Assembly: GCA_963205525.1 (NCBI GenBank)
Contig: CAUJJP010000172.1
Coordinates: 1 to 30,007, forward strand
DNA: 30,007 nt
Source of the DNA: Pseudomonadota bacterium
GTDB lineage: Bacteria; Pseudomonadota; Gammaproteobacteria; Burkholderiales; Burkholderiaceae
Direction of reading: 5' to 3'
The position numbers were made by a program, and so were the translations under genes. The notes under the pieces were generated by a model that had not been told where the DNA came from, searched no databases, and saw only the letters and a program-made list of their open reading frames with translations. Below are positions 13,051 to 22,213 of the stretch, piece after piece; the stretch's first letter is position 1, and each line of letters opens with the position of its first letter.

Positions 13051-14238
13051 GTGCTGAGGCGCGCGGCCAGCCTGGCGGCAGCGCTGGCCGCCGCCCTGTG
13101 GCTGGGGTCCTGTGCGATCGCACCGCCGCCCGCACCACCATCCACGGCACCCAGCGCGCTTCCCGCCCCAGGCGCTGCGGCGCCGACGCCACCGGATGCG
13201 CCACTGGATGCGCCACTCGTGCGCGGCAGCGCGCGCTGGTGGCCCGCGACCTGGGAAGACCTGCCCGGCTTCGAGGCCGACCGCCTGCGGCAGGCCTGGC
13301 CGGCGCTGGCCGCCGGCTGCCAGCGCGGGCTGCGCGACTGGGCCCTGGTCTGCGCCCGGCTGGCCGCCGAGCCACCGGCCGACGAGGCGGCGGCACGCCG
13401 CTTCCTGCGCCGCCACCTGCAGCCGTTCCGGGTCGAGGACGCCGAGGGCCGCGCCGAGGGCCTGCTCACCGGCTACTTCGAGCCGCAGCTGGCTGGCCGG
13501 CGCCTGCCCGACGCGCAGCACCAGGTGCCGCTGTACGCGCTGCCGCCGGCACTCGCCGCCGGCGAGCGCCGCGAGCCCTGGTTCAGCCGGCGCGAGATCG
13601 ACACCCTGCCCGCCGCGCGCCAGGCGCTGGCCGGGCGCGAGATCGCCTGGCTGGCCGACCCGCTGGACGCCCTGGTGCTGCAGATCCAGGGCTCGGGCCG
13701 GCTGCGCCTGACCGAGGGCGACGGCCGCGTGCGCGAGCTGCGCCTGGCCTACGCCGGCCACAACGGCCAGCCCTACCGCTCGGTGGGCCGCTGGCTGATC
13801 GAGCAGGGCGAGCTGCCGGCGGATGGCGCCTCCTGGCCGGCGATCAAGGCCTGGGCGCTGTTGCACCCGCAGCGCCTGAACGAGATGCTGTGGACGAACC
13901 CGCGCGTCGTCTTCTTCCGCGAGGAGGAGTTGCCCGACCCGACGCTCGGGCCGCGCGGCGCGCTGGGGGTGGCGCTCACGCCGGGGCGCTCGATCGCGGT
14001 CGACCCGCGCAGCATCCCCTACGGCAGCTGGGTCTGGCTGGACAGCAGCGAGCCGCTGTCGGCGACGCCGCTGCAGCGTCTGGTGGCGGCACAGGACACC
14101 GGCAGCGCGATCGTTGGCGCGCTGCGCGCCGACTACTTCTGGGGCTGGGGCGAGGCCGCCGAGCAGCAGGCCGGCCGCATGAAGCAGCCGCTGCGCCTGT
14201 GGGTGCTGTGGCCGCGCGGCGTGCCGCCGCCGCCCTGA
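13051..14238 (+). CDS. mltA: Membrane-bound lytic murein transglycosylase A
   Basis: This 395-aa lipoprotein cleaves the MurNAc-GlcNAc bond of peptidoglycan to leave 1,6-anhydro ends, on the periplasmic side of the outer membrane. GTG 13051 gives a lipoprotein signal (ALWLGSC, lipidated Cys21) followed by a Pro/Ala-rich linker. The MltA domain begins near residue 100 (TGYFEPQL, LQIQGSGRLRL, YAGHNGQPYRSVGRWL), and the 3D domain holds the catalytic Asp at 349 in AAQDTGSAI. The length fits the family. It is divergent from the small membrane-protein gene with a 108-bp gap. Confidence 0.95.
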   Translation: MLRRAASLAAALAAALWLGSCAIAPPPAPPSTAPSALPAPGAAAPTPPDAPLDAPLVRGSARWWPATWEDLPGFEADRLRQAWPALAAGCQRGLRDWALVCARLAAEPPADEAAARRFLRRHLQPFRVEDAEGRAEGLLTGYFEPQLAGRRLPDAQHQVPLYALPPALAAGERREPWFSRREIDTLPAARQALAGREIAWLADPLDALVLQIQGSGRLRLTEGDGRVRELRLAYAGHNGQPYRSVGRWLIEQGELPADGASWPAIKAWALLHPQRLNEMLWTNPRVVFFREEELPDPTLGPRGALGVALTPGRSIAVDPRSIPYGSWVWLDSSEPLSATPLQRLVAAQDTGSAIVGALRADYFWGWGEAAEQQAGRMKQPLRLWVLWPRGVPPPP

Positions 14239-14343
14239 GCGCGGCCCGGCGCGATACCGCCAGCCACGCGCGCTGCCTGCGCGCGCCACGAACCCATCAC
14301 CTGCGCCGCACGCACAGGACGCGCGCGCAGGCCCCGGGCTGCC

Positions 14344-14349
14344 TACACT
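14344..14349 (+). promoter_or_regulatory. Candidate -10 box for the indolepyruvate oxidoreductase gene
   Basis: TACACT lies 31 bp before the ATG at 14381, and GCAGGAG follows as a Shine-Dalgarno site at 14365-14371. No good -35 could be seen, so an activator or a weak promoter is likely. Confidence 0.3.
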
Positions 14350-14380
14350 GCAGCCGTTCCCGCGCAGGAGATCCCTCGCC

Positions 14381-17300
14381 ATGAATGCCCCGCTGCCCGA
14401 CGCCGTCCGCCAGAACCTGGAGCGTGCGTCGCTGGACGACAAGTACACCCTGGGCGCCGGCCGCGCCTTCATGAGCGGGGTGCAGGCGCTGGTGCGCCTG
14501 CCCATGCTGCAGCGCCAGCGCGACGCTCAGGCCGGGCTGAACACCGCCGGCTTCATCAGCGGCTACCGCGGCAGCCCGCTGGGCGGCTACGACCAGGCGC
14601 TGTGGGCGGCGAAGAAGCACCTGGCCGAGCAGCACATCGTGTTCCAGCCCGGCGTCAACGAGGAGCTCGCCGCCACCGCCGTGTGGGGCAGCCAGCAGCT
14701 CGACCTCTACCCGCAGAGCCGGCGCCACGACGGCGTGTTCGGCATCTGGTACGGCAAGGGCCCGGGCGTGGACCGCTGCAGCGACGTCTTCAAGCACGCC
14801 AACATGGCCGGCACCGCGCGCCACGGCGGCGTGATCGCGGTGGCCGGCGACGACCACGTGGCCAAGAGCTCGACCGCCGCCCACCAGAGCGACCACAACT
14901 TCAAGGCCTGCGGGCTGCCGGTGTTCTTCCCGAGCGACGTGCAGGGCATCCTGGACATGGGGCTGCACGCCATCGCCATGAGCCGCTTCGCCGGCCTGTG
15001 GAGCGGCATGAAGACGATCCAGGAGGTGGTGGAGTCGGCGGCCTCGGTGCAGGTCGACCCCGATCGGGTGCAGATCGTGCTGCCGCAGGACTTCGCGCTG
15101 CCGCCGGGCGGGCTGCACATCCGCTGGCCGGACGCGCCGCTGGAGCAGGAAGCGCGGCTGATGGACCACAAGTGGTACGCCGCGCTGGCCTATGTGCGCG
15201 CGAACCGGCTGAACCACGACGTCGTGCGCGGGCCGGCCGACCGCTTCGGCCTCATCGCCAGCGGCAAGGCCTACAACGACATGCGCCAGGCGCTGGTCGA
15301 TCTGGGGCTGGACGACGAGCTCTGCCACCGGCTGGGCATACGCGTGCACAAGGTCAACGTCGTCTGGCCGCTGGAGGCGACGATCGCGCGCGAGTTCGCA
15401 CAAGGCTTGCAGGAGATCCTGGTCGTCGAGGAGAAGCGCCAGCTCATCGAGTACCAGCTCAAGGAGACGCTGTACAACTGGCGCGCCGACGTGCGCCCGC
15501 GCGTGCTGGGCAAGTTCGACGAGGTGCAGGGCGACGATTCCGGCGCCGCTTCCGGCGGCGAGTGGGCGGTCTCCAACCCGAGCGAGCACTGGCTGCTGCG
15601 CGCCAAGGCCGACCTCACGCCGTCGATCATCGCCAAGGCCATCGCACGCCGGCTGAGCCGGCTCGGCGTGCCGGACGATGTGAGGGCGCGCATGCAGCGC
15701 CGGCTCGACGAGATCGCCGCCAGCGAACGCGCGGTGGCGCAGGCGCGCAGCGACACCGGCGAGCGCCTGCCCTGGTTCTGCAGCGGCTGCCCGCACAACA
15801 CCAGCACCCGGGTGCCCGAGGGATCGCGCGCGGTGGCCGGCATCGGCTGCCACTACATGGCGGTGTGGATGGACCGCAGCACCAGCACCTTCACCCAGAT
15901 GGGCGGCGAGGGCGCGTCCTGGGTCGGCCAGGCGCCGTTCACGAACGAGCGCCACGTGTTCGCCAACCTCGGCGACGGCACCTACTTCCACAGCGGCATC
16001 CTCGCCATCCGGCAGGCCATCGCTGCCGGGGTGAACATCACCTACAAGCTCTTGTACAACGACGCGGTGGCGATGACCGGCGGCCAGCCGGTGGGCGAGC
16101 GCCCCGAAGGCCACAGCGTGCTGCAGATCCAGAAAAGCCTGGTCGCCGAGGGCGTGGCGCGGCTCGTGATCGTGAGCGACGAGCCGCAGAAGTACGCCGG
16201 TGTCGCGCTCGAGCCCGGGGTCGTGGTCGAGCACCGCGACGAGCTGGACCGCATCCAGCGCGAGCTGCGCGAGATCCCCGGCACCACCGCCATCGTCTAC
16301 GACCAGACCTGCGCCACCGAGAAGCGGCGCCGGCGCAAGCGCGGCCGGCTCGCCACCCCGGCGCGGCGGGTGCTGATCAACGAGCTGGTGTGCGAAGGCT
16401 GCGGCGACTGCAACCTGCAGAGCAACTGCCTGAGCGTGGAGCCGCTGGAAACCGAGTTCGGCCGCAAGCGGCGCATCAACCAGAACAGCTGCAACCTGGA
16501 CTATTCCTGCGTGAAGGGCTTCTGCCCCAGCTTCGTCACCGTCGAGGGCGGCCAGCTCAGGAAGCCGGCCGCAGGCGCTGCGCCGCAGCGCGCCGATCCG
16601 GCGGCACAGCCGCCCATCCCCGAGCCGGCGCTGCCAACGGCGCACGAAGCCTGGGGCATCGTCGTCGCCGGGGTCGGCGGCACCGGCGTCATCACCATCG
16701 GCCAGCTGCTGGGGATGGCAGCCCACCTCGAAGGCAAGGGCGTGCTCACGCAGGACAGCGCCGGGCTGGCGCAAAAAGGCGGCGCCACCTGGAGCCATGT
16801 GCAGATCGCCGAGCGGGCCGACGCCATCCACACCACCAAGGTCGACCTCGCGCGCGCCGACCTGGTGATCGGCTGCGACGCCATCGTCGCCGCCTCGCGC
16901 GCCACGCTGGCGGTACTGCAGCCCGGGCGCAGCTACGTGGTGCTGAACACCCACGGCACGCCGACCGCCGGCTTCGTCAAGAACGCCGAGTGGCGCTTCC
17001 CGGGCGCCGCCTGCGAGGCGGCGCTGCGCGCCAGCGTGGGCGAGGCCATGGTCGGCGCCCTGGACGCCGAGCAGGCGGCGCAGCAGCTGCTGGGCGACAG
17101 CATCTACACCAACCCGCTGCTGCTGGGCTACGCCTGGCAGCAGGGCCGCATCCCGCTCGGCCGCGCCGCGCTGCGGCGCGCCATCGAGCTCAACGGCGTG
17201 CAGGTGGCGAACAACCTGGCCGCCTTCGAATGGGGCCGGCGCTGCGCCCATGAGCTGGCGGCGGTGCAGCGCCTGTACGCGCCCGCGCAGGGGGTGGAGA

Positions 17301-17950
17301 TCGTGCGCCAGCCCACGACGGCCGAGCGCATCGCGCGCCGGGTGGAGTTCCTCACCAGCTACCAGGACGCGGCCTATGCGGCGTCCTACGCGGCCCTACT
17401 GGGCCGGGTCGAGCAGGCCGAGGCGCAGCTTGGCAGCGAGCGCTTGCTCACCGACGCGGTGGCGCAGTCCCTGTTCAAGCTCATGGCCTACAAGGACGAG
17501 TACGAGGTGGCGCGGCTGCACACCGAGCCCGCGTTCCAGGCCCGCGTCGCCGAGATGTTCGAGGGCGACTTCAAGCTGGTGCACCACCTGGCGCCGCCGC
17601 TGCTGGCCAGGCGCAACGCGCAGGGTGAACTCGTCAAGCGCCCCTACGGTTCCTGGGTGCGCCACGGCTTTGCCCTCCTGGCGCGGCTCAAGGGCTTGCG
17701 TGGCGGGCCGCTGGACGTCTTCGGCTACAGCGCCGAGCGGCGCGGCGAGCGTGCGCTGATCCAGGAGTACCGCGCCACGGTCGAGGAACTGCTGCCTGCC
17801 CTGCGGCCCGCGAACCGCGCGCTGGCGGTGGAGATCGCGCGCCTGCCGCTGGAGATCCGCGGCTATGGCCACGTGCGCGCGCGCCATCTGGCGCAGGTTC
17901 GACCGCGCTGGGAGGCGGCGCTGGCGCGCTGGCGCCAAGGCGGAGACTGA
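14381..17950 (+). CDS. Indolepyruvate:ferredoxin oxidoreductase, single-chain fusion
   Basis: This 1189-aa cytoplasmic enzyme carries out thiamine-diphosphate and CoA-dependent oxidative decarboxylation of arylpyruvates (indolepyruvate, phenylpyruvate) to aryl-acetyl-CoA, reducing ferredoxin. The first 400 residues are the pyruvate-ferredoxin-type domain I/II. The TPP site shows G531-D-G-TYFHSG and N560-D-AVAMTGGQP. Cys clusters C671-EG-C674-GD-C677 and SC-VKGFC carry Fe-S. The gamma domain starts at about 763 (VAGVGGTGVITIGQLL). The last 200 residues form the DUF6537-type tail. In many archaea these are separate IorA and IorB chains; the fused form is common in proteobacteria. It follows mltA after 142 bp and probably has its own promoter. 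Confidence 0.93.
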   Translation: MNAPLPDAVRQNLERASLDDKYTLGAGRAFMSGVQALVRLPMLQRQRDAQAGLNTAGFISGYRGSPLGGYDQALWAAKKHLAEQHIVFQPGVNEELAATAVWGSQQLDLYPQSRRHDGVFGIWYGKGPGVDRCSDVFKHANMAGTARHGGVIAVAGDDHVAKSSTAAHQSDHNFKACGLPVFFPSDVQGILDMGLHAIAMSRFAGLWSGMKTIQEVVESAASVQVDPDRVQIVLPQDFALPPGGLHIRWPDAPLEQEARLMDHKWYAALAYVRANRLNHDVVRGPADRFGLIASGKAYNDMRQALVDLGLDDELCHRLGIRVHKVNVVWPLEATIAREFAQGLQEILVVEEKRQLIEYQLKETLYNWRADVRPRVLGKFDEVQGDDSGAASGGEWAVSNPSEHWLLRAKADLTPSIIAKAIARRLSRLGVPDDVRARMQRRLDEIAASERAVAQARSDTGERLPWFCSGCPHNTSTRVPEGSRAVAGIGCHYMAVWMDRSTSTFTQMGGEGASWVGQAPFTNERHVFANLGDGTYFHSGILAIRQAIAAGVNITYKLLYNDAVAMTGGQPVGERPEGHSVLQIQKSLVAEGVARLVIVSDEPQKYAGVALEPGVVVEHRDELDRIQRELREIPGTTAIVYDQTCATEKRRRRKRGRLATPARRVLINELVCEGCGDCNLQSNCLSVEPLETEFGRKRRINQNSCNLDYSCVKGFCPSFVTVEGGQLRKPAAGAAPQRADPAAQPPIPEPALPTAHEAWGIVVAGVGGTGVITIGQLLGMAAHLEGKGVLTQDSAGLAQKGGATWSHVQIAERADAIHTTKVDLARADLVIGCDAIVAASRATLAVLQPGRSYVVLNTHGTPTAGFVKNAEWRFPGAACEAALRASVGEAMVGALDAEQAAQQLLGDSIYTNPLLLGYAWQQGRIPLGRAALRRAIELNGVQVANNLAAFEWGRRCAHELAAVQRLYAPAQGVEIVRQPTTAERIARRVEFLTSYQDAAYAASYAALLGRVEQAEAQLGSERLLTDAVAQSLFKLMAYKDEYEVARLHTEPAFQARVAEMFEGDFKLVHHLAPPLLARRNAQGELVKRPYGSWVRHGFALLARLKGLRGGPLDVFGYSAERRGERALIQEYRATVEELLPALRPANRALAVEIARLPLEIRGYGHVRARHLAQVRPRWEAALARWRQGGD

Positions 17951-18063
17951 CAGCCGGCCGGCCGCACCCGCCCTGCCGGCGCGCGCCGGGCAGGGTGAAT
18001 GCCGGGTTTGCGCACGCGGGCAGGCCGATACGATCGCCGTTTTGGCCGCCCCAGCGCAACACC

Positions 18064-18594
18064 ATGAGCGAAGCACAGACGACCCCGGATTCGCACGAAG
18101 GCCCGATCAAGACGCCCCGGCAGCTCGCGGCGACGGTGGCGGCGGCGTTCATCGTGCCCATCGTCACCATCATCCTGCTCGCCAACTTCGTGGCCTCCGG
18201 CGACAAGCCGGCGGCCGGCAGCGCAGGGCTGGGCGAGGAGGCGGTGGCCGAGCGGCTGCGCCCGGTGGGCGAGGTCGTGCTCGGCAACGCGCCCGGCGCA
18301 GCGGCCGAGCCCAGGACCGGCGAGCAGGTCTTCGACACCGTGTGCAAGACCTGCCACGGCACCGGCGTCGCGGGCGCGCCCAAGGCCGGCGACGCCGCCG
18401 CCTGGGCGCCGCGCATCGCCCAGGGGTTCGAGGCGCTGCTGAACTCCGCGCTCAAGGGCAAGGGCGCCATGCCGTCGCAACTGAGCGGGGGCACGACCGA
18501 GTACGAGCTCGCGCGCGCCGTCGTCTACCTCGCCAACCAGGGCGGCGCCAAGTTCGCCGAGCCGCCGGCACCCGCCGCCAGCGCCGCCAACTGA
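18064..18594 (+). CDS. Membrane-anchored c-type cytochrome (c5-like)
   Basis: This 176-aa protein has a single N-terminal membrane helix (about residues 22-44, VAAAFIVPIVTIILLANFV), so the haem domain lies in the periplasm. The haem motif is C94-K-T-C97-H98, and the likely sixth ligand is M136 in GAMPSQLSGG, both as in cytochrome c5. The tail is rich in Ala and Pro. Such proteins pass electrons to terminal oxidases. ATG 18064 is chosen because it precedes the helix at normal distance. It follows the ferredoxin-dependent oxidoreductase by 113 bp; a direct functional link is not evident because that enzyme uses ferredoxin. Confidence 0.88.
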   Translation: MSEAQTTPDSHEGPIKTPRQLAATVAAAFIVPIVTIILLANFVASGDKPAAGSAGLGEEAVAERLRPVGEVVLGNAPGAAAEPRTGEQVFDTVCKTCHGTGVAGAPKAGDAAAWAPRIAQGFEALLNSALKGKGAMPSQLSGGTTEYELARAVVYLANQGGAKFAEPPAPAASAAN

Positions 18595-18602
18595 GGCGGC
18601 CG

Positions 18603-18622
18603 GGGCCGATTTCGAGCGGCCC
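18603..18622. terminator. Possible bidirectional terminator stem-loop
   Basis: GGGCCG (18603-18608) pairs with CGGCCC (18617-18622) around ATTTCGAG, in the 64-bp gap between the convergent cytochrome and hypothetical genes. There is no T-tract, so termination is only suggested by position. Confidence 0.35.
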
Positions 18623-18658
18623 GGTACGGCCCGGATCGGGATCGCCGCTTCGGCCCGC

Positions 18659-19174
18659 TCAGCCGGCGACCGGCTGCAGCCGGTAGCCAAAGCGTGCCGG
18701 CATGGCTGCGAAAGCCAGTTCCTGCGGCTGCCAGTGGCCGCCCTCGATGCGCTCGGCGGCCTCCAGCATGTCGGCGCTGTGCACGATGCCGAAGCCCAGG
18801 TCGCTGTCCAGGAACAGGCGCCCCGTCTCGTCCAGCCAGGCCGATCGCACGCGCGCGGCGAGCCCGGTGTGGGTGTGCACCGCTTCGCCGTGCAGCCGCC
18901 AGACCCAGGGCGCGGCCTCCAGCTCGACATAGACCCGCTGCGGCCCGTTCTGGAAGAACCAGTCGCCCTGCGCATCGCAGCCGTAGTTGCGGCCGATGAA
19001 GGCCAGCAGCTTTTCGTGCCCGATCCGGCTGCCCTTGACCAGCGGAAAGGGGCCCGCGGCACGCACCCGGTCGTCGCGCATGTACCAGTTCCCGCGCGCG
19101 TCCAGCGCCAGCCAGCCGTGGCAGTGCGGCACGTTCGGCCACTTGCGCAGCGCGGCTTCGACGATCGCGTCCAT
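18659..19174 (-). CDS. Conserved hypothetical protein (DUF2946-like annotation uncertain)
   Basis: This 171-aa soluble protein has no signal peptide or membrane helix. It has many aromatic residues and repeated W-x-R/D-x-x turns: KWPNVPHCHGWLALDARGN, WYMRDD, GDWFFQNGPQRVYVELE, WVWRLHG, AWLDETGRLFLDSDLGFGIVH. The regular spacing of DARGNWYMRD, DAQGDWFFQN and DETGRLFLDS suggests three related beta-hairpin repeats. I recognise it as a family seen mainly in betaproteobacteria, always as a hypothetical protein, but I am not sure of its DUF number. It converges with the cytochrome gene and is not closely linked to a pathway. Confidence 0.7.
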   Translation of the reverse strand: MDAIVEAALRKWPNVPHCHGWLALDARGNWYMRDDRVRAAGPFPLVKGSRIGHEKLLAFIGRNYGCDAQGDWFFQNGPQRVYVELEAAPWVWRLHGEAVHTHTGLAARVRSAWLDETGRLFLDSDLGFGIVHSADMLEAAERIEGGHWQPQELAFAAMPARFGYRLQPVAG

Positions 19175-19235
19175 GCACGGAGCTTAAGCTGCCGGGACCG
19201 CCGGGACCGCCGACGTGGCCCGCCCGGGCGCATGC

Positions 19236-19682
19236 TCAGTGCAGCACGCCGTCCGCCGGTGCCTGCACCGGCTCGTCGGGGTCGCCCTGGCTGCCGTGGT
19301 GGGCCACCAGTCGCCAGCCGCGCGCGGTCTGCAGGTAGACGTTGGTGGCGAGTGCGAAGACGGCGCGCGGGCCATCGGCGGTGCGCACCTCGACCCGCTC
19401 GACGAGGTGGTGGACGGCACCCGACAGGCCCTCCACCCGGTGCAGCTGCTGCGGCTGGACCGGGATCGCGCCGTTGGCGAAGATGGCCTCGAAGCTGGCG
19501 CGGATGGCGGCGGGGCCGATCGCGCGTGCGCCGCTGGGGTGGACGCAGACGATCTCGTCGTCGTCGGCCCAGACCGCCATCAGGGCCTGCAGGTCGGCGC
19601 GCCGCAGGGCGTCGTAGAAGCGTGCCTCCAGCTCGTCGGGCGTGCTGCCGATGGCGGTGGCGGGCGGCTTGCGGCGCGCCAT
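19236..19682 (-). CDS. SnoaL-like/NTF2-fold protein
   Basis: This 148-aa protein starts at ATG 19682, only 2 bp after the purU stop, so it is probably coupled to purU. The fold is SnoaL-like: DELEARFYDALRRADLQALMAVWADDDEIVCVHPSG, then AIRASFEAIFANG, and the closing strand GWRLVAHHGSQ. No signal peptide is present, so it is cytoplasmic, unlike the two exported NTF2-fold proteins elsewhere in the window. The DDEIVCVHPSG form occurs in many DUF4440/SnoaL_3 proteins of unknown substrate. A role with purU in one-carbon metabolism is only suggested by the operon. Confidence 0.8.
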   Translation of the reverse strand: MARRKPPATAIGSTPDELEARFYDALRRADLQALMAVWADDDEIVCVHPSGARAIGPAAIRASFEAIFANGAIPVQPQQLHRVEGLSGAVHHLVERVEVRTADGPRAVFALATNVYLQTARGWRLVAHHGSQGDPDEPVQAPADGVLH

Positions 19683-19684
19683 GT

Positions 19685-20560
19685 TCAGCGAAAGACCACC
19701 GTCTTGTGGCCGTTGAGCAGCACCCGGTGCTCGACATGCCAGCGTACCGCGCGCGCCAGCACCATGCACTCGATGTCGCGTCCGACGGCGGTGAAGTCCT
19801 CGGCCGACAGCGTGTGGTCCACGCGCTCGACGTCCTGCTCGATGATCGGCCCCTCGTCGAGGTCGGCGGTGACGTAGTGGGCGGTGGCGCCGATCAGCTT
19901 GACGCCGCGCGCATGGGCCTGGTAGTAGGGCTTGGCGCCCTTGAAGCTGGGCAGGAAGCTGTGGTGGATGTTGATCGCGCGGCCGCGCCAGGCCTCGCAC
20001 AGGCGCGGGCTGAGCACCTGCATGTAGCGCGCCAGCACCACCAGGTCGACCTGCTCGCGCTCGGCGATGGCCGCCAGCGCGGCCTCCTGCGCCTCCTTGG
20101 TCGGGGCGTCGGCGCCGGCCGCCAGCGGCAGGTGGTGGAAGGGGATGCCGTAGCCCTCGACCAGGCTGCGAAAGCTCTCGTGGTTGGAGGCCACGGCCGG
20201 GATCTCGGCCGCGAGCTGGCCGCTGCGCCAGCGGAACAGCAGGTCGTTCAGGCAGTGGCCGTGCTGGCTGACCAGCAGCATCAGGCGCGGCCGGCGCGTC
20301 AGCGCGTGCAGGGTCAGCTCCATCTGGAACTGCTGGCGTGCGTGCTCGAACAGGGCGCGCAGCTGCGCCGGGTCGGCGAGCTGCTGCGGCGCCTCGAAGT
20401 GCACGCGCATGAAGAACAGGCCGGTCGCATCGGCGCCCTCGAGATCGCCGAACTGCTGCGAATCGACGATGTTGCAGCCGGCCTGGAACAGCAGCCCGGA
20501 CACCGCGTGCACGATGCCGGGCTTGTCGCGCGCCGCCAGGGTCAGGACATAGGGATGCAT
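19685..20560 (-). CDS. purU: Formyltetrahydrofolate deformylase
   Basis: This 291-aa cytoplasmic enzyme hydrolyses 10-formyl-tetrahydrofolate to formate and tetrahydrofolate, supplying formate to PurT and balancing the folate pool. Residues 1-80 form an ACT-type regulatory domain (LTLAARDKPGIVHAVSGLLF). Residues 90-285 are the formyltransferase domain with catalytic N197 and H199 in NIHHSFLPSFKGAKPY, and D235 in TADLDEGPII. ATG 20558-20560 gives the family start MHPYVLTL. The SnoaL-like gene follows at 2 bp. Confidence 0.95.
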   Translation of the reverse strand: MHPYVLTLAARDKPGIVHAVSGLLFQAGCNIVDSQQFGDLEGADATGLFFMRVHFEAPQQLADPAQLRALFEHARQQFQMELTLHALTRRPRLMLLVSQHGHCLNDLLFRWRSGQLAAEIPAVASNHESFRSLVEGYGIPFHHLPLAAGADAPTKEAQEAALAAIAEREQVDLVVLARYMQVLSPRLCEAWRGRAINIHHSFLPSFKGAKPYYQAHARGVKLIGATAHYVTADLDEGPIIEQDVERVDHTLSAEDFTAVGRDIECMVLARAVRWHVEHRVLLNGHKTVVFR

Positions 20561-20644
20561 GCGGCGGATTGTAGGGAGGCGTCTCGCCTCGCCCGGCCGC
20601 CTGCCCGGCTGCATGTCCGGCCCCATGTCCGGCCCCGTGGGGGC

Positions 20645-22213
20645 TCAGCGCACCGGCACCGCGAAGCGGTAGTCCAGGCCCAGCCCCAGGCTGTGGGCGC
20701 TGAAGCGCTGGCCGTCCGAGCGCCGGGTCTCGATGTGGCCGAGCGCCAGCTGCAGCGCCAGCCGGTCGTCGAGCAGCCAGCGCAGTCCGCCGCCGAGCTT
20801 CAGGCCCAGGCCGTGCACGTTGGCGCCGACTAGCAGCTGGCCGAAGAACTGCAGCCGGTCCTGCGCCCCGGCGTGCGTCTGCAGGCCCAGCCCGGCGAGC
20901 AGCTCGCCGTAGCCGGGATAGCCCAGGTAGTCGCTGGTGGCCACCGCCGCCTGCAGCGGCAGGTACCAGCGGCCGGCGAGCGGGGTGTCGACCTGGACGC
21001 CGATCATCTGCAGGTTCTCGCGTGCGATGCCGCGGTAGCGCAGCCGGAAATCGGTCTGCTGGAACACGCTCAGGCGCAGGCCGTGCCAGCGTGCCGGCGA
21101 AGCGGTCCCGCCTGCCCTGCCATCGCCCGTGCCCGAGCGCAGGTGCTGGGTGAGCGCGATGCCGAAGGTCTGGTTGCGTGAGCTGGCCTTGGGTGCGGCC
21201 AGGTAGCCCGCCGACAGCGCCAACCCGAGATCGGGCGTGAGCATGTACTCGGCGGCGAGCCGGGGGTAGACCAACAGGCCGGGGCCGGTGTCGATGATCT
21301 CCGGCGCATAGCCGCCCGAGCCCAGACCGATCTGTGCGTACAGACTGAATTCCGGCGTCAGACGCAGCCGTCGGCCGACGCCGCCCAGCATCTGGTTGTA
21401 GATCGGCAGCCCGGCATAGCCGACGCCGAGGGCGCCGAACCAGTAGCTGTCGGGCGCGAAGAAGTGCGAGTACTGCAGGTCGGCGGTCCGCACCATGCCC
21501 TTGTTCGTGCCCTGGGGGTCGAGCTGGCGGTAGTTGTCCAGCGTCACCGTGAGCAGGTTCTCGCCCGTCTGTTCGGCGGCCTGGCGCTCTTCGGCCGCCG
21601 ACAGGGCCTGGCCGTGGCGGCCGAAGGGCCCGCTCAAATAGGTGTAGGGGATGGTCAGGAAGACCTGCGCCTGGGTGTCGTCGATCTGCGACTGGCGGAA
21701 CTTGATGCGCGAGGCACCGGCGCCGAGGGCGAACGGCCCGAAGTCGTAGGACAGGCCGAGCGAACCCTTGACGAAGCCGCCGGTGCCCGACAGCACGGTG
21801 CTCTGCGCCATGCTGCGGCCGCCGCCGCCGCCGCCCACCGAGAGGTCGGCGCTCGCCCACCAGGCGCCGCCCAGGCGCTGGCGCAGCCGGGCGCCGACGT
21901 CGAAGGCCATGAAGCCGCCGTACTCGCCCTTCAGGTGCGGGGCGTAGACGCCGGCACCCAGGTACAGCCACTCGCGCAGCTTGTGGTGGACGTGAAAGCC
22001 CAGCAGGTCCAGAGGCGCGTCGCCAGGGACCTTGACGACCTGGTAGTCCAGCGTCAGCTGCGCCTCGTTGCGGCGCAGGGAGTCGTCCGCAGCTTGAGCG
22101 GCGGCACCGCCGGCGAGCAGGGTGGCCAGGATGGCGGCCCAGGGTGCGGCCACGGATGCGGCCACGGATGCGGCGCGGCGAGGGCGCCGCGCATCGATCG
22201 GACGAGGTTTCAT
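20645..22213 (-). CDS. Outer-membrane beta-barrel protein, unknown family
   Basis: This 522-aa protein has a long signal peptide (about 42 residues, ending GGAAAQA-AD). The region in front of the hydrophobic core contains an in-frame 12-bp repeat giving ASVAASVAA. The mature part is a run of amphipathic strands with Gly and aromatic residues (LGVGYAGLPIYNQMLGG, LYAQIGLGSGGYAPE, LGLALSAGYLAAP) and ends LGLGLDYRFAVPVR, like a barrel of about 20 strands, though the terminal residue is Arg rather than Phe. I do not recognise the family. Its ATG overlaps the stop of the histidine-kinase gene (ATGA), so its synthesis is coupled to the kinase. Confidence 0.65.
   Translation of the reverse strand: MKPRPIDARRPRRAASVAASVAAPWAAILATLLAGGAAAQAADDSLRRNEAQLTLDYQVVKVPGDAPLDLLGFHVHHKLREWLYLGAGVYAPHLKGEYGGFMAFDVGARLRQRLGGAWWASADLSVGGGGGGRSMAQSTVLSGTGGFVKGSLGLSYDFGPFALGAGASRIKFRQSQIDDTQAQVFLTIPYTYLSGPFGRHGQALSAAEERQAAEQTGENLLTVTLDNYRQLDPQGTNKGMVRTADLQYSHFFAPDSYWFGALGVGYAGLPIYNQMLGGVGRRLRLTPEFSLYAQIGLGSGGYAPEIIDTGPGLLVYPRLAAEYMLTPDLGLALSAGYLAAPKASSRNQTFGIALTQHLRSGTGDGRAGGTASPARWHGLRLSVFQQTDFRLRYRGIARENLQMIGVQVDTPLAGRWYLPLQAAVATSDYLGYPGYGELLAGLGLQTHAGAQDRLQFFGQLLVGANVHGLGLKLGGGLRWLLDDRLALQLALGHIETRRSDGQRFSAHSLGLGLDYRFAVPVR

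Noticed and set aside
13196..13220. Repeated GGATGCGCCACT in mltA and in its upstream gap
   Set aside because: Two tandem copies in the low-complexity Pro/Ala linker and one similar sequence near 12993; explained by slippage in linker DNA.
14297..17251. Very long open frame antisense to the indolepyruvate oxidoreductase gene
   Set aside because: It is a by-product of high GC and codon bias; the sense strand encodes a clearly conserved enzyme, and the antisense product is low-complexity with no known domain. The same holds for long antisense frames over the TonB receptor, the kinase and purU.
20605..20640. Short tandem repeat ATGTCCGGCCCC upstream of purU
   Set aside because: Only two copies in an intergenic gap; no coding or regulatory meaning evident.
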